Shown here one piece after another: positions 31,698-41,384 of a DNA stretch of 64,000 nucleotides. This DNA comes from Chondrus crispus (Eukaryota; Rhodophyta; Florideophyceae; Gigartinales; Gigartinaceae): contig NW_005178528.1 in NCBI RefSeq assembly GCF_000350225.1, forward strand, positions 124,001 through 188,000, read 5' to 3'. Made by a program: the position numbers and the translations under genes. The notes beneath the pieces are model-generated. The model had not been told where the DNA came from, searched no databases, and was given only the letters and a program-made list of their open reading frames with translations. Numbering within the stretch: the first letter of the stretch is position 1; each line of letters opens with the position of its first letter.

Positions 31698-34108
31698 GTC
31701 TCCGACGCCTTCGGAAAGATTGACAACGGCCCGAACTCCGGTCGCGGAAATAAAACGAAGAAAAACAAGCCAAATACCCGCTGTGAGGGCAGCTCAGGTA
31801 CTCCTAGTGGTGGTTCTGGTTCTAAATCGGGCGATCAAAACCGAGATTCGGATACAGAGTTTGGAAAATCGACCAAGTCAACTCTTTCCCAGCGCCCCAC
31901 GCCACCCTGCCCGTTTCCGTCGTGCAAGAGCAAGAGCATGAAACACTGGATTGATGATTTCACCGCGTCTACCGATCCGGAGAAAGGCAGCATGAAGGCA
32001 GACCTCGCGGCTGCGAAGGAACGCGACGGACCCGCGCGGTCCAGCCGTCAACAAACCAAGCAAAGCTCCGCATCGTTAAAGGCTACAGACAACAGTCCTG
32101 GTCGTACTGTAAGACGCCTTGCAAAAACAAAATCCTATCACGGTACGCGCAATTGTCAGAACAAGACGACCTCCTGGGCCATCACGCTTTCGGAAGATGG
32201 CGCGTTGCTCGACGCTACCGGGCGATGCGACGACTGCAGTGACGATAGAATCGTCTCCCCGAAGATTGTGGAGCGCGCGGCAGTCCAAAGAATTGGAAAG
32301 ATCGGCAAGATTGCACCGGTTTGGTTGAGCGTTGCTCTCAAAGAAGGGGAGGACCCGCAATCTTTTTCCTGATCGCACATTTGGACCGCACCTCGGACTA
32401 TCTTACACGTCTCTTCTGGTCGACTTGCCCTCAAGAATATCTGAGAGCGGATGACGATCTCACCACAAATGACCTGCTCATTGGTCTCCCGGTCCTGCAG
32501 CACTTGCAGATCGATACCAAGACCCTGCTTGAAAGCAACCGATCGGTCTTGGACGGCACAGACTGTGCCCTAGCCCACACTGGTTCCAATACGGCAAACG
32601 GGGGTTACGTGAGTGGCCTCATGACAATGAGACTCAATCGTATCTCCGATAGCGGTTTCAAGGATGACGGAAGACGCACAAGCGTTGACTACTTTTCGGC
32701 ACGCGCTGAAAAAGATCCGCTTCCGGACGCATCCCTGCTGGATCCTCTCGACATTGACCAACACGAAGAAAATCGTTGCGCTGTCGACAAGCTTGCCGAA
32801 AATGCTACCGCTAACGGTCTTTCTCCGAAACACAGATCCGCGCTGCGAGATATGCTCCATAATCACATGGATGTATTTCGAACGTCCTTTTCATCCGGAC
32901 CACCCGCCAAACTCCGCCCACTCAGTATCGAGTTGGAGTCAGACGCTCGACCCGTTCGCGTCCGCTTGCAGAATTTCTCAAAGGACTAACGCGAGTTCCT
33001 GTCCAAATTTGTATCCGATTTACTCCGTCATGGTATGGCATATCCGAACCCCACCTCATCGTGGGCCTGTGCACCGCATTTGTTTCCTAAGCCGGGTGCC
33101 CTTTTCCGATTCACGGTTGACTTACGTCCTATCAACAAGTACACCGTACGCCATCAGTTCTCGGTGCCCAACCTGGAGCAGGAACTGACCAAGCTATCCG
33201 ATTCACGGTACTTCGGGACGTTCGACCTGTCGCATGGGTACTGGCAGCTACCGCTGGAACGCAAATCTCAAGAGTTACAGTCTTTTATTACACCGGACGG
33301 GAATCTACTCCCCAACAAGGGTGCTGCATGGCACTACCAACGCGGTCAGCCAACCGCAGATGGACTTCAAAGAGTGGCCCGATATACTTCCGGTTGTGCA
33401 AAACGCACTCAACAATGCACCCTCACCGCAGAGGAAATGTCGCACCTATGACGGCATTCATTGGAAGACAACCCTCTCCACCCATCAAAACATTTCTCCG
33501 CACTACTACCATCGAGGTGGTACCGATATCGGATGTGCAACAGGAGCGTGCACTGAATATTTCCAAGCTCCGGCAAGTTGTATCCGATCTCCACCCGATT
33601 GTACAGTCCGATCTGCAATCTAACCGACAACGGTCACGTGAACGTACGTCAAGGGGAAAGTTGCCCAACTTTACAGAAGGTGACAACGTTTTGTTGCTCG
33701 CTCCGCCTTCCACACTGGGGAAAAACTAGCGCTACGTCGAGACGGATATTGAAAGCCCTGAACAACTACGTTTATCAGGTCGAAGATCTCCGCAACGGAC
33801 AATCCGGGGACACCCACAGATCTCGACTCAAGTTCTATACCGATAGCGGTTTGAACACTCGCGCAATTATGCCGCACGTGCTGCAGTCCGAAACCGGAAT
33901 GCCCGTTTCTCGTCTCATGCGACTTGTCGAGGAACCCGACGGCATCAAAGTTCAAGTCCGCTGGAAAGGTTTACCAAACGCGGAGGACACACTCGAACCG
34001 CTTGCCAACGTGTACGAAGATGTCCCTAAGATGTTGCTGAGTTTGCTTGGGCGAAAGAACACCGTACCCGAGTTAGCTCAAAACGCTCGCACTGCCCTTG
34101 CTCTTTAA
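31698..34108 (+). pseudogene. Gypsy pol remnant: protease, RT fingers, integrase tail, chromodomain
   Basis: 31938-32372 ends with LLDATGRCDDCSDDRIVSPK, a degenerate protease active site (normally LLDTGCDDNIVS). 32321-32989 carries KHRSALRDMLHNHMDVFRTS and LRPLSIELESDARPVRVRLQ, the pre-RT region. 33035-33310 has FTVDLRPINKYTVRHQFSVP and FDLSHGYWQLPLERKSQELQ (RT motifs 1-2 and A). After PDGNLLPNKGA the sequence jumps to MDFKEWPDILPVVQNALNNA, the end of an integrase core, then FTEGDNVLLLAPPS and the chromodomain KVQVRWKGLPNAEDTLEPLA (33578-34108). The catalytic YxDD, RNase H and integrase DDE residues are deleted. Several frameshifts. Confidence 0.85.
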
Positions 34109-34161
34109 AAAGGGGAGTATAACGCGTGGGCAGTTCTCACTCTGTCTCTGTTCGGTATACG

Positions 34162-34376
34162 TGTATACAGGTCTACGTGTACACGTCACAGCAGCTGTTC
34201 AGCACAGGTTAGCTGATCCAGTCTAGATCTAGTTCTAGTGATAGATTTAGAAACAACACTGGCTTCGGACCAACGCCGGGACGGAAGCCACGACACTCCA
34301 TCGTCAACAGCGAACAAATTCGTTTACTGCACACAGTAAACTCATCTCCGACAACGGTTCAACAGGCGTTTCGCCA
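34162..34376 (+). repeat. 3' LTR (215 bp)
   Basis: Near-identical to 30751-30965. Confidence 0.85.
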
Positions 34377-34963
34377 TACCCAGCCATGCTTCTCTACACT
34401 TCAGGGCTTACGCCTGGATGAACGGTGACTTTACGCGTTTTTGTACATGATGTGTATGCGGGTGCAGAACCCATTGGAGGTAGCGAGCGGCTGACAGTAT
34501 CTGTCAGAACGCCGAGCGTCGTCGTGTTTGCTGTATGCACAAGGTACTCAATCGCCTATCCTGGCACCGCACTACTACCACCGCCTCTGGCATGTCCATT
34601 TCTCTTTCTGAGAAATTCCCCCTTCATTCTTGGGCGGGTGACACATTCTGCGTAGCACAATCAGAGTGCTACCAAAAACTATGGCCTACAACAACGAGGA
34701 CGGGCCCCAGCCATCGCCGGTGGGGGTTTGCGGGCTGCTTGGGTAACTGCTAAGCCCAAACGCCGCGACTATGGCACTGTCGTTGCCGAGCTAAACTCTC
34801 TAAAGTCGGTTGGAGAGGGGCGCGGTTTCGAGCGGGGGCTCCATGTACCCGTTACATATTTGGGGTATTTTAAGCCCCCGCGGACGCATTTCTCTCCAAT
34901 CTGCGGTCCAAGGACCGACGATCCGCAAAAGAGTGGGAATAGGTAAATGCGGCTGGTGTATGG
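34377..34963. other. Spacer, possible start of DIRS-like element
   Basis: Nearly 590 bp. A frame at 34728-34946 reads into the region upstream of the DIRS gag but is unsupported. No LTR or terminal repeat was identified. Confidence 0.4.
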
Positions 34964-35735
34964 ATGGAACTAGGATTGGCAGCCCTTAAGGTCGCTAAAT
35001 GTCTGGATGGGAAAGTGGAGGATATGGGAAGGAGGCCATCACTAGCTCAAAATTTGTTCAAGCCTGTGCCCGAGGTACTATCGATGCGTGCGCAGTACTT
35101 TAGCGAAGTCACCGAGCAAGGAATGGATATGGCCCGACAGATGTCGTTTCTCGTGGAGCAGGGCCACGAAGTTGTCCTCTCGCAGTCCTACCGATCCGCT
35201 CGGGAAGCCCTTACGTCCAAATTAGAGACTGAATCTGCAAAGCAGCTCGCCAAGACTCGACTGCAAAGAGCACGCTGTCGAGGTGCTAGTCAGAGCGGCT
35301 GGGCAAGCGGCCCCGCTGCGGAGGAGTGACGGCCTCGTGGTGGAGCAAGAGGGGTCAAAGGGCAGCCGGGTGGCGGCCTTTGTAGAGAGGCACATCCCTG
35401 AGAGCCGATGCATAGAGATCGGAACTTGGGCGTCAAAGTATTTGGTTCGGTCTATCCGGTATGGAATTCGAGATATGCCGCTGGTGCCATTCACAGAAGG
35501 GGTGGTGATGGGCGAGATCCCCCAATCGGAGGACGACAGGTGGTTGGAGAGGGAGTACTTACGGAAGGGATGCCAGGAGGGGATCTACGAGGATCTATCG
35601 ACGCAAAAAACGGAGAAGATTGAGGCGCAAGGAAAGATGGTCTCCTCGGCTTCCGTGGTGCAGCAAGGGGAGAGGCAGCAGCGAAGGGAAGGTTTGTATT
35701 GAACCTTCAGCTCCAAAGCAAGCACTGATGGAAGG
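34964..35735 (+). pseudogene. DIRS-like gag tail and RT N-terminus
   Basis: The first frame (34964-35329) is helical and charged (VLSMRAQYFSEVTEQGMDMA, SYRSAREALTSKLETESAKQ). The second (35283-35702) has YLVRSIRYGIRDMPLVPFTE, then GEIPQSEDDRWLEREYLRKG and GCQEGIYEDLSTQ, ending with KIEAQGKMVSSASVV, the conserved entry to DIRS reverse transcriptases. The stop at 35702 (TGA) precedes FVLNL-like sequence in another frame, which continues on the far side of the solo LTR. Confidence 0.75.
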
Positions 35736-35739
35736 GGAG

Positions 35740-36403
35740 TGTGGGATGACTCCTCTCCGCCCTGGGTTGGGTGAAAGGCGGAGAATTTGCAGAGAGAGCA
35801 CGCGACGCGGACGCGCGGCGCGAGTAGATCCCATACGATCGAACTCGCGAAAAGAGAGAGGCTCACTGGCCGGTTACGCGCAGTCATCCCATGGTGCTTA
35901 AACGGGAGCAACTGGTAACTGGTTAGAAGCCAGCCCGCGGATAAACTACCGAACAGTCGTAGATTAGGCGCGAAAGGGACGGGGACGAGCTTGCCCCAGT
36001 TTACTGGTGGGACGGGTGTCAAGTCTTAACCCCTCAGAGGGATGCCTCGGACACCTGCCCCAGTGCAGTAGTACAGTACCCGCCTAGTACGTGTACTGTA
36101 CACAATTAAAAAGCTAGCGCCATATGTACTACTACAACACGGACGCTGCTACTGCACGTGTGCACTACTGTACACGCGTGATGCTTACAGACTACTGCAC
36201 GGACGACACGTGTGCTAACGCGCACACGTAACACTCGTAGACTACCGCACGGACGACACGTGTTCTACTGTACACGAGCGCCACGCCACGGCCGGTCGGT
36301 ACACGCGCGCGTCCCTACACGCGGGCTTACCCGCCCACGTGTGCACCGTCCACGGCCGCACGGCTAATAACCTCCCCGAGCGCGCATCCGTTGTTATACT
36401 ACA
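35740..36403 (-). repeat. Solo LTR with 5-bp target duplication
   Basis: 664 bp on the minus strand from TGTAGTATAAC (ending at 36403) to ATCCCACA (at 35740), flanked by GGGAG at 35735-35739 and 36404-36408, a perfect 5-bp duplication. Internal blocks match the 24552 LTR family in reverse orientation (around GGTTAGAAGCC and the block GACACCTGCCCC). It split the DIRS-like RT after that element had inserted. Recombination between its two LTRs then removed the internal part. Confidence 0.9.
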
Positions 36404-37720
36404 GGGAGCGTATGCATGGAGACGATATCTTCGTTCGCCGCGGACCTGCAGCGCGGCGACATGCTGATGTCGTGGGACGTGAGGAGCGGGTACAGGCATT
36501 TCTTCCTGCACCCGGACATCTGCGACTTCTTCGTATTCCGATACGCGGGAAATTTTTAGAGGTGCCTTGCGCTCCCCTTTGGGTGAGGCAGGTCTGTGTT
36601 GTGCTTCACCAAGCTGCTCCGCCCACTCGTGCAGCATCTCCGGGAGAAGCTGGGCTACCGGGTCTTGCCCTACATAGAAGACTTTCTCGCGGCTCCTTGC
36701 CCGTACGGCCAGCCATCGACGGCCCGAGACTGCAGCAGAGCGGGCATGCGGATTTCGGGGTTGTTCAGGAGGCTGGGAATAGTGCATCACCCTGGGATGG
36801 GATTCTGGGAGGGGACTCGGCAGTTGGATCACCTGGGAATGCACCTGGACACGGACGCCATGAAGGAGTATATGTCCGATGCGAAGGTACGGAAGGTGCG
36901 GGGGCTTGCGAAGAGGATTCTGCTACTTGCGCAAAGAAACCGACGCTTGGTTTCACTCGAGCTACTGCGTAACTTTTGCGGCGTTTTTATCTCCCTATCG
37001 CTCGTAGTCCCGCTCGCACGCTTTCATACGCGCTCCGTATACTTACTCCGATAGGTCTCTATGGGAGCGCGAGGAGCGCGGGCCAAGTCAGAAGGGGGGT
37101 TTGCTGGGCGCGAAGCGCGCCCCCCTGTATTACGAACGGTGCGCACTCTCAGTCGGTCAATGTGCGCAGGCGCAACGTGCGCCTGTGTCACCAGTCGCTC
37201 CGGGACATCGCTTATCGGCGTTTGTTGAGCAGAGGGGAGGGACAGGACCTCATCAGGCTCGAGCCACACTTCACGATGCACAGCGATGCCGCGGACGTTG
37301 GCTACGGTGGCACACTTGGACTCGACACAGGACAGGGGTCGCCAAGTTTGTGGGAGGGTTGTGGTTTCTGGAACGTGAAATACAGAGCGCGCTAGAGTAC
37401 TCTGAGGGAACTGCGAGCCCTCCGCCTCCTCCTTCACCGACATTTTCCCGCCTACAAATCAGAGCCCCGCACCCGGCGCATCCTTCTACACGAGGACAAC
37501 GAGGCAGTTGTTTACATCCTCAACGCCATGGTATCGGCGTCAAAGGAGATGATGCTGGAGCTGCGGAGGCTAGAAGTTCTGCTACGAGTTCTGGGGGTGC
37601 GCTTGGAGGCCCGTTGATCCCGTCTGCAGAGAACGGCTTCGCGGACGTGCTGTCCAGGACATGGGATCCGGGCGATGCGCTGGCTACGGATGCCTTGTTA
37701 AGGTCAATTAGTACCGAGTA
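36404..37720 (+). pseudogene. DIRS-like reverse transcriptase core and RNase H
   Basis: METISSFAADLQRGDMLMSW with DVRSGYRHFFLHPDICDFF is RT motif A (Asp in SWDVRSGY). The next frame (36596-37054) has LCFTKLLRPLVQHLREKLGY and RVLPYIEDFLAA, where the catalytic YxDD is replaced by YIED, then FWEGTRQLDHLGMHLDTDAM and LVSLELLRNFCGVF, the DIRS thumb/connection. RNase H follows: HFTMHSDAADVGYGGTLGLD (first Asp) and LHEDNEAVVYILNAMVSASK. ENGFADVLSRTWDPGDA at about 37,630 is the RNase H end (ADxLSR). At least four frame changes. Confidence 0.8.
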
Positions 37721-38059
37721 CCGCATGGACCACGTGGTCTTTCGGGACAGGCCGATGAGGGAGACGCTTGTTGCACGGAAGAAGTTCGCTCTGACACAGA
37801 CGCATGACGCAGGAGTACTGAGGGACGGAAGAAGCCGGCTATGGAACCCCCCTTTCGACTTGTTACCGGTTACTATTCGCAAGATCGCGGCGGAGGGCAG
37901 TCGTGGAGTGATTATTGCCCCGCTGTGGCCGGCTCCCGCTTGGTTTGCGTGCTTGCGCACGTTGAGCTCGCGCATGGCGGAGCTAGAACCCGACGGAGAG
38001 ACTCCGCTTCTACACGGGGAGCAAAGGGTGAACGAGCACTGGTCAGTCGTGGTCGCCGA

Positions 38060-38922
38060 GATCGCTTAGAGAAGGTGTGGAAGGCAAGGATAGTGACGTA
38101 TGTGTTGGCGCGCACGAGCATGGAAAGCGCAACGGGGTGGCTGAAGACGCGGCGTCACTGTTGGCTGATCACGGATGGAGGGAGACGACGTGGTCAAACA
38201 GGTTGAGTCAGGTCCGCAAGTGGTTGGCGTTTTGTGAAGAGAAGAAGAGAGACCCGGTGCCTGCGGAGGAGGGCGATGTGCTGGCCTATATGGGGTTTCT
38301 GTAACTGGAGGGACGGGTGAGCGCGTCTTCGGCTCCCCAATAGCTGTCCGCAGTTTCACGGTACCACATTGACCACAGTTTTCCCTCGCCCACGCTCAAG
38401 CCAACTGCAAGGGATCTACTGAAAGCCTATTCCAACAAGACTGACCGTTCTGGGCCGGATTATCTCATCAGGACCGGTTGCGGGGCACCAGTTATGATGC
38501 AGGTGCTGCAGAAAGGCCTCACCGCCACAGATGTTGAGGATGTCGGTTCTTGTGCCATGGCTGTCTTCTCGTTTATTTTCCAATACCTTGCTATCACTGT
38601 GGGACATACGGCCCCATCCGATGTCACACTGACATCAGGGTGTGTCACAGCAAGGCTACGGCACTGGAAGGGGAAGTCGTACCGCCGGCAGTTGATTTTG
38701 TCATATTTTGACAACCCGGCAGCTGAGGCAGGTTCTGGACCATTCGCCCTGCTCCAGAGATGGGCTAGTCTCCGATCAGCATCAGACGGCGAGGCGACAT
38801 TCTACCGCACGGTAAACCGGGAGCATATCATACTAATTGGTTTCATACGTAATGAACCAGAGATGGGTGCCCCACCTTGCTGGCATCATGTAGCCAATCA
38901 GATAACGGGGGCCCCACTGTAG
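38060..38922 (+). pseudogene. Tyrosine recombinase of DIRS-like element, degenerate
   Basis: 38077-38304 reads DHGWRETTWSNRLSQVRKWL and PVPAEEGDVLAYMGFL, the SAM-like N-terminal domain of tyrosine recombinases; after a stop SASSAPQ and VSRYHIDHSFPSPT continue it. 38494-38922 has FIFQYLAITVGHTAPSDVTL, corresponding to the first catalytic Arg region with His where Arg is expected, and TARLRHWKGKSYRRQLILSY. The C-terminal H-x-x-R and Tyr are not seen. The TIR element at 38919 probably truncated it. Confidence 0.6.
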
Positions 38923-39951
38923 TGCAATACCCGTCTCGGGTAGGGGGGTGAAAGGAAGTGAGAAAGGGAAAAATGTTGGATACTGTGGTCCGGGCTGGAG
39001 CACACGCGTGTGCAACGATGCGCACGATTACTTTAATTATTTAATTCTATTTACAAATTAGATCTAGATTCTAGAGCCGGGAGCTATTGTACGCGCCCCG
39101 GCGGAGCTATATAGCGTAGTCCAGTTACCAACCCAAGTGAGTAAAGGTAACCCGAGTTGCCGGAGTTACATCTCGCCTTCGTCGAAGACCGCTTCCGTTC
39201 ACGCGATGCGCTTCACTTCTACGCTGGTAACGACATCCTCTATTGCTCGGGGTCCCCTTTCCTTATCCTTTTACCGTTTCTATTTCTAACTCCTATCCTT
39301 TTCTATCTCCACCCCTATTTTTCCCTTAATTGTGTTGGTTCCATTGGAGTCGGTCGTGACCGATCCGGTGTTGGTGTGATTGCCATCGGGCTGCACGTAG
39401 GTCGTAGCGCTGCTACAGTGTCCCGTTCCGTCCGAAGGCTGTTGCCACGACGCCTCCTTCGAAGGTCTTATCATACAAGACAGTGTTGGTACCACCAACC
39501 GCGGTTGCGATCGCACTGGTGTCGGTGTTTTGCCATCGGGCAACACGTTGGCCATGGCGTTGCTACATAGTTACGATCCCGTCGGGTTGGGCTGAACAAG
39601 CCCCCTTGGAAGACCTTGAATCATACGCAAGGTGCTGAAGAGGCTCGTCGAGCATTGGCCTTACAACCCAGCGAACCGCGGTTACATTCTCGTACACAAG
39701 CCCAACCCGAACTCGCCGAGCACTTAAGTCTTCACAAGTCTCTACCACCATTATCCTCCCGGGCCGGGCATCTTCCTTACCCTCCCCGTCTGAGTTGAGC
39801 TACCGTGGGCCGCAAGCCCACACAAAGGGAAAGGGAGTCTCGAACGCTCCGTAGCACGTGCCATCGGCAGTGGTTGTTTCCGTTGCTGTTTTTCTTCTTT
39901 TTATTTGACCGTCGGACTGTGTTCGCGGACTGCCAGGCACATTGCACTACA
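38919..39951. mobile_element. 1.0-kb TIR element, copy 2
   Basis: Starts TGTAGTGCAATACCC and ends ATTGCACTACA. With the next five bases included, the inverted repeat is 16 bp (CCCACTGTAGTGCAAT / ATTGCACTACAGTGGG). Shares several blocks with 8954-10076, such as GAGTAAAGGTAACCCGAGTTG, the GTTGGTTCCAT segment and AAAGGGAAAGGGAG. No open frame resembles a transposase. Confidence 0.75.
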
Positions 39952-40003
39952 GTGGGAGGCTGCGTGGTAAGGTCTGAACATCCAGACTCGTTATGAAAGG
40001 CTT

Positions 40004-40753
40004 CTAGTCTTCGACGCTTCTCGACGCCAGCAATATGGTCCTGTGTTGAAAGTCTTTTTCTGTACAGACGCCGTAGGTCTCCGACGCATATTTTTCCATT
40101 CTTTCCGGAGCGTTGGATGGTGGAGGAGCAAGTACTTTAACAGCAGGTTCCACAATGTCTTTTCTAAATCTTAGACGGGAGAAATAGCGCCGTGTCCTCG
40201 GGGCAATGTCAGCTGTTGGTGATGTCCTTCAAACAAAAACAGGAACAGAAGTGTGCGTTGAATCTTGAGCCCCCTTAGAACTTGGAAGTAACGGTAATTG
40301 AAGGGAAGCAGGTGCGGTAGTGAGGCGAGATGCGCGTGTTGTGGAAGGGGCGGAGCCGGCGACGACGCCGTTTTAGTAGACTGCAAAGAACGTTTTTGTA
40401 AGTGAGAGGACAACGGAGGTCGCGATAAAACCCGGTTCGAAGGAAGTGGAGAAGCTGGAGGAGAACAGGCTTGGTGCGTGGTAGCTGGAGTGGGTGGTGA
40501 AGAACTTTTTGATTGCTGGGCGGGCTTAGACGCGGAAGGCGACGTGTTTTCCTTGGAGATGAGGTGGGTCTTCGTAATTGAAGGGAAGTTTTGGAAACCA
40601 CTCCGCGTAAACATCCGAACAGAACGTCTGAAAGGACACACCATCAAGACCTGAAGCGCGGCAAACTGGGCCTGCGAACGTTTCTGTTTGGGCTGGGAAC
40701 GGTTTCGAAGGTCGTTCCACTTTTTTCGGCGAAAAAAGACAGCTGTCTTTCAC
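40004..40753 (-). pseudogene. Unknown protein read through three in-frame stops
   Basis: The minus frame starting at 40753 (MKDSCLFSPKKVERPSKPF, then FCSDVYAEWFPKLPFNYEDP) stops at TAA 40526-40528. The same frame continues for 250 codons in all, broken only by TAA 40373-40375 and TGA 40229-40231, and ends KYASETYGVCTEKDFQHRT at a TAG (40004-40006). The last segment (RYFSRLRFRKDIVEPAVKVL) looks genuinely coding. Each stop is one C-to-T change from CAA or CGA. No family recognised. It lies at the left end of the large transposon and diverges from protein A. It may simply be chance open sequence in its middle part. Confidence 0.4.
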
Positions 40754-40776
40754 TAGTGAAGCTTTGGGAAGTATAT

Positions 40777-41091
40777 ATGAGTGAATTGAAAGAAGAGCTT
40801 ACATACTCGTACAAGCCCAGGAGATTTTATTGGTTGAGAGCAAATAAATCTTGGCGAGATTGTCCTGATGTCAACTCCTACGGCTACAGCTGTGCACAGG
40901 AAAGTCAAATTTATGATAAATTTAATAAAAGCAATGATGTGGTTATTTTTGGGGCCAAAAAATGCTGGATTTTTGCCAGCAATGAACGGTGGTCCGTGCT
41001 TCATTGGTTCGCGAGCAGCAATCTTTTGCCAAGTTATAAACCGTTCTCATTCAGCACGGGGATGAGGGGCGTGTCTGGTTCCGGGCAGTGA
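40777..41091 (+). CDS. Small hypothetical protein
   Basis: 105 codons, beginning MSELKEELTYSYKPRRFYWL and containing KKCWIFASNERWSVLHW. The composition is protein-like (aromatic-rich, few repeats), but no family is recognised and the opposite strand is also partly open. It lies between the 40004-40753 frame and protein A, in the same orientation as protein A. Confidence 0.25.
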   Translation: MSELKEELTYSYKPRRFYWLRANKSWRDCPDVNSYGYSCAQESQIYDKFNKSNDVVIFGAKKCWIFASNERWSVLHWFASSNLLPSYKPFSFSTGMRGVSGSGQ

Positions 41092-41384
41092 CTGAACCAG
41101 AATGTTTTGCTGGAGTGCCAGAGTTGTAACGGAAATGTTTTTTTGATACGTCGATGTAGCAAAGTGATGTGCTATTTCGCTGCCTAAAAACGCAGCGCTT
41201 GGCCGTGATATATTTAACATTCACGTGATCAAACCAGAATAAAGAATAAGCTCATGCTTTCCTGCGCTAGTACCAGACGCGTGCTTGGACCCTTTCACGT
41301 TTTCCCAATCCATCGAATCCTCTCTCCCCCTCCGTTTCGCTTTCGTTCCCGACTTTGCTCATCCTGTGTTCCTACTGAGGCGCC
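41092..41384 (+). promoter_or_regulatory. Upstream region of protein A copy 2
   Basis: 293 bp with ATATATTTAAC near 41210, a possible TATA-like element, and pyrimidine-rich sequence (CTCTCCCCCTCCG) just before the ATG at 41385. No other gene. Confidence 0.35.

Larger units (their letters stand above)
30751..34376 (+). mobile_element. Ty3/gypsy element with 215-bp LTRs and internal deletion
   Basis: LTRs at 30751-30965 and 34162-34376 both begin TGTATACAGGTCTACGTGTA and end TTTCGCCA, and are strongly similar. Between them are gag, an aspartic protease remnant, part of RT, then a jump to the end of integrase and a chromodomain. The YxDD part of RT, RNase H and most of integrase are missing, so the element lost perhaps 1.5-2 kb. 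Flanking 5-mers do not give a clear target duplication. Confidence 0.85.
34964..38922 (+). mobile_element. DIRS-like (tyrosine recombinase) retrotransposon, interrupted by a solo LTR
   Basis: In order: a gag-like helix region (34964-35329), an RT N-terminus (35283-35735), a solo LTR insertion (35740-36403), RT core (36404-37054), RNase H (about 37050-37700) and a tyrosine-recombinase-like segment (38060-38922). The RT with DMPLVPFTEGVVMGEIPQ and GCQEGIYEDLS is diagnostic of DIRS-order elements, which integrate through a tyrosine recombinase rather than an integrase. Frame changes and stops throughout make it dead. Split direct or inverted terminal repeats were not found. The right end abuts the second TIR element at 38919. 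Confidence 0.8.
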
